From assembly GCF_014696435.1 (NCBI RefSeq), contig NZ_JACJQG010000058.1:1-61919 (forward strand): DNA of 61,919 nt, read 5' to 3'. Under the pieces are notes generated by a model. It saw only the letters and a program-made list of their open reading frames with translations, was not told the origin of the DNA and did no database searches. This document shows, piece after piece, positions 55,957 through 61,919 of the stretch (positions are counted from its first letter, which is position 1; every line of letters starts with the position of its first letter). The translations under genes were made by a program, and so were the position numbers. Origin of the DNA: Calothrix anomala FACHB-343 (GTDB lineage Bacteria; Cyanobacteriota; Cyanobacteriia; Cyanobacteriales; Nostocaceae).

Positions 55957-56985
55957 ATGTCTGTAAATCTCACTCACTCAAAATTAAAATTCTTAACAAC
56001 CACAGCTTTCTTGGTGTTAGGATTCGGGGGGGTTTTGTCTTCGCAAGTTCCCTTAGCTGCCGGTAGTAGTTCGACTGATACTAATGAACGAGTATCAGAA
56101 ATTTTAAACCTGAACGAGAATTCCGGCTCAGTCAGAGCTGTAGCCATAAGTCCCGACGGGAACACGCTTGCTAGCGTCAGTACAGATAACACAATTAAAT
56201 TGTGGAATTTGAATACTGGCTTGAAACTGCGTACCTTAGTTGGTCATACCAATTGGGTAAATTCCATAGCTTTTAGCCCTGATGGCAGTATCCTAGCTAG
56301 CGGCAGTATAGACAAAACTATCAAACTGTGGAATCTATCTACAGGTGCAGAACTTCATACTCTCACAGGACATAAACTTTCAATTCAGTCTGTCGCCTTC
56401 AGCCCCGATGGCAATACTTTAGCTAGTGGTGGTTGGGATCAGACGATTAAATTGTGGAATGTCACCACAGGAGAAGTTATCCGCACCCTAGAAGGGGAGT
56501 GCGATATTATCAATTCCTTAGCTTTTAGCCCAGACGGCAAAACCCTTGCTAGTACAAATCATTTTGAAAAGAAAATTAAACTATGGAATTTGGCTGATGG
56601 CTCTGTTAAGCAAAGTCTTGCAGGACATAGCGATGTAGTCAATGCCATAGCGATTAGTCCCAACGGCAAAATTATTGCCAGTGCGAGTTGGGATGGTACG
56701 ATTAAACTGTGGAACTTGCGCACAGGGCGAGAACTCAGTACCCTCAAAGCCGATGCCAATAAAGTTTGGTCTGTAGCTTTCAGTCCCGATGGCCGCACCC
56801 TTGTCAGTGGAGGCTGGGATAACACTGTCAGACTCTGGAATGTGCAACAAAGAAAACAAATCCGCTCTTTTAAAGGACATACCAATAAAATTTGGGCTGT
56901 AGCCTTTAACCCCAATGGCAAAACCATTGTCAGCGCCGGTAAAGACCGTCAAATTAAAGTTTGGCCAGTTGAGCAGTTAAATTAG
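55957..56985 (+). CDS. Secreted WD40 propeller protein
   Basis: 342 residues from the ATG at 55957 (GGGAGA upstream). A signal peptide (LKFLTTTAFLVLGFGGVLSS) precedes seven WD40 blades, e.g. NTIKLWNLNTG, KTIKLWNLSTG and a final RQIKVWPVEQ. Such proteins are periplasmic scaffolds. It could interact with the extracytoplasmic propellers of the neighbouring kinases, which is inference. Confidence 0.87.
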   Translation: MSVNLTHSKLKFLTTTAFLVLGFGGVLSSQVPLAAGSSSTDTNERVSEILNLNENSGSVRAVAISPDGNTLASVSTDNTIKLWNLNTGLKLRTLVGHTNWVNSIAFSPDGSILASGSIDKTIKLWNLSTGAELHTLTGHKLSIQSVAFSPDGNTLASGGWDQTIKLWNVTTGEVIRTLEGECDIINSLAFSPDGKTLASTNHFEKKIKLWNLADGSVKQSLAGHSDVVNAIAISPNGKIIASASWDGTIKLWNLRTGRELSTLKADANKVWSVAFSPDGRTLVSGGWDNTVRLWNVQQRKQIRSFKGHTNKIWAVAFNPNGKTIVSAGKDRQIKVWPVEQLN

Positions 56986-57019
56986 ATTAGGGACAAGGGA
57001 GATAAATAATTATCTATTC

Positions 57020-57050
57020 CCATGCCCAATGCCCCATGCCCAATGCCCAA
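57020..57050. repeat. STRR (catgccc/caatgcc)
   Basis: Four 7-8 base units between the WD40 gene and the convergent PPC gene. Confidence 0.75.
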
Positions 57051-57051
57051 A

Positions 57052-58389
57052 TTAATATAAAGTCAATCTGTATCTACCCCTTTCCTGCGGATTAGCAGAG
57101 GTCACTACCACATAATAAGTATCATCTCCAGGTAATCTGGCACGGTCAATGAGGGCGCTAAATCTACCATCATTAGCATTATCAGCAGCGATAATTTGAC
57201 CTTGAGAATTTAACAAAACTAAATAAGGGGAAAATTCCTCATACAAGCTATCTGCACGAATACTAACCAGTTGATTTTTTTTGCCCTCAAACTTGGTAAT
57301 ATCGTAAGGACTTTTATTTTGTTTTAAAGTCAGACTTTGGGCAGTTAGTTGCGCAGATTCGTCTAAAACATAGCTAGCGCGATCGTTCCTCAGTGCTAAA
57401 CTATAGCGACCTGTATCGCCAGGATTGCGACTAGTGACGGCGATAGTATAAGTACCGTCAACAGGTAATCTGACAAAAACAAAGGCATCTTTAATACCAT
57501 TTGTTGCTTGTGTACTGCTGCGCTTGACAATTACATTATTATCTGGGTCAAGCAGAAACATATAAGGATTGAGACTAAGATTATTGGAGCGTCGGGTATC
57601 GGTGCTACCACCAAGCCGAATTTGCACTAATTGATTTGCTCTGCCTTCAAATTGGTAGAAGTGATAATATCTACCTTGAGATTGAAAATCGCCTTTGCTG
57701 AGAATCCCGAAGGCGAAATCAACAAAGTTAATTGGCTTGTAATTGAGATTTGTCGGTAGAGAAACAGGCGAAACTTCGCGAGTTGGCTGGTTACCTGTAC
57801 GTGGTTTAGTTGTTGGTTGATACCGTCCTGACTCTGGACGGGGAGAACGATTATTTACAGGTTGAGATGGTGCAGTTTGTCTTGGCTGCGGTGCTGGATT
57901 TACAGGTTGAGATGGTGTAGTTTGTCTTGGCTGCGGTGCTGGATTTACAGGTTGAGATGGTGCAGTTTGTCTTGGCTGCGGTGCTGGATTTACAGGTTGA
58001 GATGGTGCAGTTTGTCTTGGCTGCGGTGCTGGGTTGACAGGTTGAGATGGTGCAGTTTGTCTTGGTTGCGGTGCTGGATTTACAGGTTGAGATGGTGCTG
58101 TATTTGTAGTTGTCGGGGGTACGCGGGGGGGTAGAGGTGAATCAATAGATTGGCGAGGTTGCGGTGCTACAGGTGGTTGAGATGTAGGAATTTGCTCAAT
58201 TCCTTGTTCTACTGCTTCTGGTTGTCTTTCATCGGGTGGTTTAGCAATGATGAATTTTCGCAGCACTAGGGGAACTTCTACAGCATTGATAGGTAGAGAA
58301 AAACTACTTATCAAAAAACTGTTACCTATTGTCAAGAAAATCGCTAATTGAGCCAGGAAAGTGAATTTTTGATGTTTTGCTAGGGGCAT
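57052..58389 (-). CDS. Exported protein with Pro-rich repeats and two PPC domains
   Basis: 445 residues. A signal peptide (FLAQLAIFLTIGNSFLISSF) is followed by a linker of 15-residue repeats APSQPVNPAPQPRQT (about 95-180). Two pre-peptidase C-terminal (PPC) beta-sandwich domains follow (about 215-325, with YYHFYQFEGRANQLVQIRLG and DGTYTIAVTSRNPGDTGRYS, and about 340-445, ending DDTYYVVVTSANPQERGRY). PPC domains usually aid secretion or substrate binding, but no catalytic domain is fused here. Likely periplasmic or surface-located. Confidence 0.85.
   Translation of the reverse strand: MPLAKHQKFTFLAQLAIFLTIGNSFLISSFSLPINAVEVPLVLRKFIIAKPPDERQPEAVEQGIEQIPTSQPPVAPQPRQSIDSPLPPRVPPTTTNTAPSQPVNPAPQPRQTAPSQPVNPAPQPRQTAPSQPVNPAPQPRQTAPSQPVNPAPQPRQTTPSQPVNPAPQPRQTAPSQPVNNRSPRPESGRYQPTTKPRTGNQPTREVSPVSLPTNLNYKPINFVDFAFGILSKGDFQSQGRYYHFYQFEGRANQLVQIRLGGSTDTRRSNNLSLNPYMFLLDPDNNVIVKRSSTQATNGIKDAFVFVRLPVDGTYTIAVTSRNPGDTGRYSLALRNDRASYVLDESAQLTAQSLTLKQNKSPYDITKFEGKKNQLVSIRADSLYEEFSPYLVLLNSQGQIIAADNANDGRFSALIDRARLPGDDTYYVVVTSANPQERGRYRLTLY
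57857..58100 (-). repeat. 45-bp coding tandem repeats
   Basis: acaggttgagatgg occurs at 57857, 57902, 57947, 57992, 58037 and 58082, exactly 45 bp apart. The copies differ by only a few bases and encode the 15-residue Pro/Gln repeat. Confidence 0.95.
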
Positions 58390-58661
58390 TATCTCACACC
58401 TCTTAAATATATGTCTTTAGCAAGATGCGATCGCAGTTTTTTTTACCCTGATTATTAAAAGTACATAGAAAGTTTCAATTAAATCCATAAGGATAGAAGA
58501 TGCTATAAGCGATCGCTCTTTGACTAAGTTACTTTTAATTTTAAATTGTTGAGTTACCTATAGAATAATTTCTGAATGCAAAATAATTATTATCAGCAAC
58601 TTTATAGCAAAATTATGTGTCATGAATTAATATATACACAATCTGCATATGGATTTCCAGT

Positions 58662-60677
58662 ATGCGCTGCTGTCTGAATCCCGATTGTCTCAGTCCGCAA
58701 AATCCTGACAGTAACAAGGTTTGCCAAAGTTGCAATACACCCTTGATCGAACTTTTACGAGGTCGTTATCGTGTAATAAAAGTCATTTCTGATGAAGGTG
58801 GATTTGGTAGAACCTATCTCGCGGAAGATGTAGATAAACTCAATGAATGGTGTGTAGTAAAACAATTCGCACCCAAAGTTCAGGGAACTGCTGCATTAAA
58901 AAAAGCGGTAGAACTGTTTAAAGAAGAAGCCAAACAACTGCAAAAATTAGGCGAACATCCGCAAATTCCCACGCTTTTAGCTTACTTTGAACAAGACAAT
59001 TACTTGTTTTTAGTCCAGCAATATATCGATGGACAAAATTTGTTGCAGGAATTACGCCGAGGTGTCATATATGATGAAAATAAAATCATCCAACTTTTGT
59101 TAGATTTACTTCCTATTCTCAAATTTATTCACGAGCGCGGAGTCATTCATCGAGATATTAAACCACAAAATATAATTCGCCGTCAAAGCGATGGGCGATT
59201 AGTTTTAATAGATTTTGGCTCGTCTAAGCAATTAACAGCAACTGTACATACACAAATTGGTACAAGCATTGGCTCTCATGGTTATACTCCGATGGAACAA
59301 ATGCAGGATGGTAAAGCTTATCCATCGAGCGATTTATTTAGTTTAGGCGCAACTTGCTTTCATTTATTGACAAAGATTCGCCCATCCCAACTATTAATGC
59401 AAAAAGGCTATAGTTGGGTAAACTCTTGGCAGCAATATGTTAATCATAATCAGAGAAATGGTGTCTCTCCAAATGTTGATTTAGATCGAGTACTCAACAA
59501 ATTATTAACTACAGATATTAAGCAACGCTATCAATCTGCTGATGAAGTTATCAAAGATTTAACACCACAACAGACATCAGCAGCATTGCTACATACCATA
59601 ATTTCCAGTTCTGCAACTACCCAAACAGCAAAGGTAAGAAATCCTTGGTTAATTGGTGCCGGGGTTTTGCTATTGTTATTAGGATTAATTGGCTATGTGT
59701 ACTCTCGCTCACAACCAGCAACTAGATTTTCTCAACCTATCAAGCCGATAAACATCACAGATAACCCTGAGCAAAGTAACACCCTTAAAGGACATGCTAG
59801 CGATGTGAATTCTGTCGCCTTTAGTCCTGATGGTAAAACCTTAGCTAGTGGCAGTGATGACAAGACAATCAAACTCTGGAATGTAGAAACTAAACAAGAA
59901 ATTCGCACCCTAAAAGGTCATTTACAATGGATTTGGACTGTTTCCTTTAGTCCTGATGGTAAAACCTTGGCTAGTGGTGGTGCAGATAGAAATATCAAAC
60001 TTTGGAATATTTCTACTGGGGAAGAGATTCGGACTTTAAAAGGACATAAAGATGGTATCGCGGCTGTAGCTTTTAGTCCTGATGGTAATACATTAGCTAC
60101 AGCGAGTTTAGATAACACAATTAAACTATGGAATGTCTCTACTGGAGAACTAATTCGTACATTATCTGGACATAATAAAGCAGTTTCTACGATTAGTTTT
60201 AGCCCTGATGGACAGACTCTAGCTAGTGGCAGTTGGGATAATAAAATTAAACTGTGGAATGTCGCAACAGGTAAAGAAATTCGCACTTTTAGCGGACATA
60301 CACAATTAATTCTGACCGTTGCTTTTAGTCCTGATGGTATGACTCTTGCTAGTGGTAGTAAGGACAAAACTATTAAATTATGGAATCTGGTAACGCGGGA
60401 GAATATTATAACCTTACAAGGTCATACAGATAAAGTTAATGCTGTTGCCTATTTACCGAAAATAGCAGCTAGTAAAATATTAAATAATGGAAGTTTGGTT
60501 AGTGGTAGTAATGATAATACAGTTAAATTATGGGATACAAAAACTGGTAAAGAAATTCGCACCTTCAAGCGAGATTCGGGGTATATTTATTCTGTAGCTA
60601 CTAGTCCTGATGGCAAGAATATTGCTAGTGGTGGTAGTGCGGATAATATTATTAAAATTTGGCGTTTGTCTGATTAA
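58662..60677 (+). CDS. Zinc-ribbon Ser/Thr kinase with TM helix and WD40 propeller (paralogue)
   Basis: 671 residues. The N-terminal zinc-ribbon cysteines are CCLNPDCLSP ... CQSCNTPL. The kinase domain (about 28-290) has GGFGRTYL, VVKQF, HRDIKPQNI and LIDFGSSKQ. The membrane helix is at about 325-346 (WLIGAGVLLLLLGLIGYVYS). Seven WD40 blades follow, ending NIIKIWRLSD. Its N-terminal two-thirds align with the protein encoded at 53801, so the pair arose by duplication around the secreted WD40 and PPC genes. Confidence 0.94.
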   Translation: MRCCLNPDCLSPQNPDSNKVCQSCNTPLIELLRGRYRVIKVISDEGGFGRTYLAEDVDKLNEWCVVKQFAPKVQGTAALKKAVELFKEEAKQLQKLGEHPQIPTLLAYFEQDNYLFLVQQYIDGQNLLQELRRGVIYDENKIIQLLLDLLPILKFIHERGVIHRDIKPQNIIRRQSDGRLVLIDFGSSKQLTATVHTQIGTSIGSHGYTPMEQMQDGKAYPSSDLFSLGATCFHLLTKIRPSQLLMQKGYSWVNSWQQYVNHNQRNGVSPNVDLDRVLNKLLTTDIKQRYQSADEVIKDLTPQQTSAALLHTIISSSATTQTAKVRNPWLIGAGVLLLLLGLIGYVYSRSQPATRFSQPIKPINITDNPEQSNTLKGHASDVNSVAFSPDGKTLASGSDDKTIKLWNVETKQEIRTLKGHLQWIWTVSFSPDGKTLASGGADRNIKLWNISTGEEIRTLKGHKDGIAAVAFSPDGNTLATASLDNTIKLWNVSTGELIRTLSGHNKAVSTISFSPDGQTLASGSWDNKIKLWNVATGKEIRTFSGHTQLILTVAFSPDGMTLASGSKDKTIKLWNLVTRENIITLQGHTDKVNAVAYLPKIAASKILNNGSLVSGSNDNTVKLWDTKTGKEIRTFKRDSGYIYSVATSPDGKNIASGGSADNIIKIWRLSD

Positions 60678-60761
60678 TTTCTAATTCAGGACTTACGCAT
60701 TATTTGGGCGGGCGAGATGCCCACCCCACAAGAGTTTGAGTAATGTCCTGTTTTAGTAGAT

Positions 60762-60833
60762 GTAGGTTGGGTTGAGGAACGAAACCCAACATTTGCAGGA
60801 GTTTGTTGGGTTTACACACGGTAATCCCAACCT
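60762..60833. repeat. Palindromic GTAGGTTGGG-family element
   Basis: gtaggttgggttgaggaacg and the degenerate tttacacacggtaatcccaacctat form the arms around gaaacccaacatt. It lies in the gap before the short-chain dehydrogenase gene. Confidence 0.7.
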
Positions 60834-60909
60834 ATTAGTATGAATGTGGCGCTAACACCAAGGGTATTGGAATTAGTATTACAAATCAAATAAAATGTTT
60901 GGCATTCAC

Positions 60910-61710
60910 TTATTTATTTGCTGAACCAGGTTCAGTCAGCTGACGGTGTTGTTCAGCATTCACAGTATCAGGTAAAACCTTGCTCACATTACCTTGAATC
61001 TTGGTTTTTAGCGAACCGGCAATTACATGATCCTTATCAGCCATTAATGCTTCAAAGCCTTGTTTCGCCACCAGCGCCGGATCATCTTTTTCATTTGCAC
61101 CCGCCTTGGTATCATCCATCCCTGCACGATGGAAAAAATTGGTATCAGTGGGGCCTGGCATCAGTGCTGTTACTGTAATGTCTGTATCTTTTAACTCGTT
61201 GCGTAATGCTTCTGAGAAAGAATGTATAAATGCTTTAGAAGCTGCATAAACCGCCTCAAATGGCCCTGGCATAATGGCAGCAATTGACGAAGTGAAGAGA
61301 ATTTTTCCTCTGTTCAGTTCTACCATATCTTTCAGCACTCGTTTAGCCAGATGAACTGAAGATACGACATTCAGGTTAATTAAATTTAGCTCATCGTCTA
61401 GGTTAGTTTCCCGCGCAAAGTCACCGCCAACACCTACACCAGCATTAATTGCGATCGCATCTACCGGGCGATGAATGTCTTGAATCTTTTGGTATAATTT
61501 TTCTACACCGTCATAAGTAGCCAAATCTGCTTGCACTGTCTCAACCTTAGCACCCAACGCCGCAAAAGCTTGGGCAGCTTGATTAATAGCCGCTCCTGTT
61601 GATGTAATCAGCAAATCAAAGCCGTTTTGGGCGAACTGTTTAGCCAATTCATAGCCAATACCATTAGAAGCACCTGTGACTACAGCTAGTGGTCGGGTTA
61701 CACTATTCAT
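60910..61710 (-). CDS. Short-chain dehydrogenase/reductase (SDR)
   Basis: 266 residues. The cofactor motif VVTGASNGIGYELA (TGxxxGIG) is at about 10-22, INAGVGVGG corresponds to the NAG motif near residue 90, the catalytic Ser is in ILFTSSIAAI, and YAASKAF carries the YxxxK dyad (about 155-159). PGPTDTNFF follows, as is usual for classical SDR enzymes. The substrate is unknown. The start lies near the right end of the window with HIP1 sequence (gcgatcgc) just upstream. Confidence 0.92.
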   Translation of the reverse strand: MNSVTRPLAVVTGASNGIGYELAKQFAQNGFDLLITSTGAAINQAAQAFAALGAKVETVQADLATYDGVEKLYQKIQDIHRPVDAIAINAGVGVGGDFARETNLDDELNLINLNVVSSVHLAKRVLKDMVELNRGKILFTSSIAAIMPGPFEAVYAASKAFIHSFSEALRNELKDTDITVTALMPGPTDTNFFHRAGMDDTKAGANEKDDPALVAKQGFEALMADKDHVIAGSLKTKIQGNVSKVLPDTVNAEQHRQLTEPGSANK

Positions 61711-61919
61711 AATTATCCAAACTCCTGTTTAGTGCGATCGCCTTTCAACCCTTACCATGCTAAGTAGGCAGTAAATTGAGTGCGTCTTTCCATAGAAGTA
61801 ACTGACTGAAGAAAGGCAGTCCCAATGAAAAAATTTCACCGCCAAGCATGAAAATGTGGTAGCTTCCACTTAAGGCTGAGACAAACGAGGTTGTCCTTCA
61901 GTAGAGCATATTTAGCCTG
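61711..61919. other. Right-edge intergenic region
   Basis: No credible gene. It presumably contains the promoter of the SDR gene; no motif stands out. Confidence 0.4.

Noticed and set aside
57862-58134. 90-codon plus-strand ORF rich in Trp and Cys
   Set aside because: Antisense reading of the 45-bp Pro/Gln repeats in the PPC protein.

Overview
The window looks like chromosomal DNA of a filamentous, probably heterocyst-forming cyanobacterium (Nostoc/Anabaena/Calothrix-like). The reasons are many GCGATCGC (HIP1) octamers, 7-8 bp short tandem repeats between genes, Nostoc-type inverted-repeat elements, a ferrochelatase with a C-terminal chlorophyll-binding-like helix, a PEP-CTERM protein, and eukaryote-type Ser/Thr kinases fused to WD40 repeats. 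The species cannot be named from this sequence.

Positions 1-22645 (minus strand) hold an almost complete extracellular-type contractile injection system (eCIS), of the class that in multicellular cyanobacteria is anchored to thylakoids. In transcription order: AAA+ ATPase (Afp15-like), DUF4255 cap/terminator protein, an unrecognised 399-aa protein, sheath, tube, second tube-type protein, DUF5908 mini-protein, LysM baseplate protein, VgrG-like spike, PAAR tip, gp25 wedge, large J-like baseplate protein, a 162-aa carbohydrate-binding/coiled-coil/membrane-tail protein, a second large baseplate protein, and a giant protein with tandem 94-aa Ig/PKD-like repeats that runs off the left edge. No tape measure or toxin is visible; they may lie outside the window.

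Positions 23017-40888 carry a small membrane protein, a lipoxygenase with all five iron ligands (minus strand), and a plus-strand set: alpha/beta hydrolase, caspase-fold (C25-like) protease, and two tandem giant proteins built as CHAT protease, STAND-type NTPase, transmembrane helix and WD40 repeats (14 and 22 repeats). The two giant genes share almost identical CHAT parts but divergent sensor parts. This resembles a bacterial conflict or regulated-cell-death module, and it lies beside the injection system.

Positions 41228-43630 hold a broken cytochrome oxidase locus: ctaD without its N-terminal part (including a heme a ligand) and an intact ctaE, with an IS200/IS605-like remnant between them. 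Positions 44115-61710 are mostly housekeeping and signalling genes: fibro-slime PEP-CTERM protein, methyltransferase, hemH, WD40 lipoprotein, a small orphan locus with a repeated-motif array, DUF4126, purB, DUF421, three Ser/Thr kinases (two with zinc ribbon and WD40), a secreted WD40 propeller, a PPC-domain protein and a short-chain dehydrogenase. MITE-like palindromes are scattered throughout; two are 136-bp copies of the same element.
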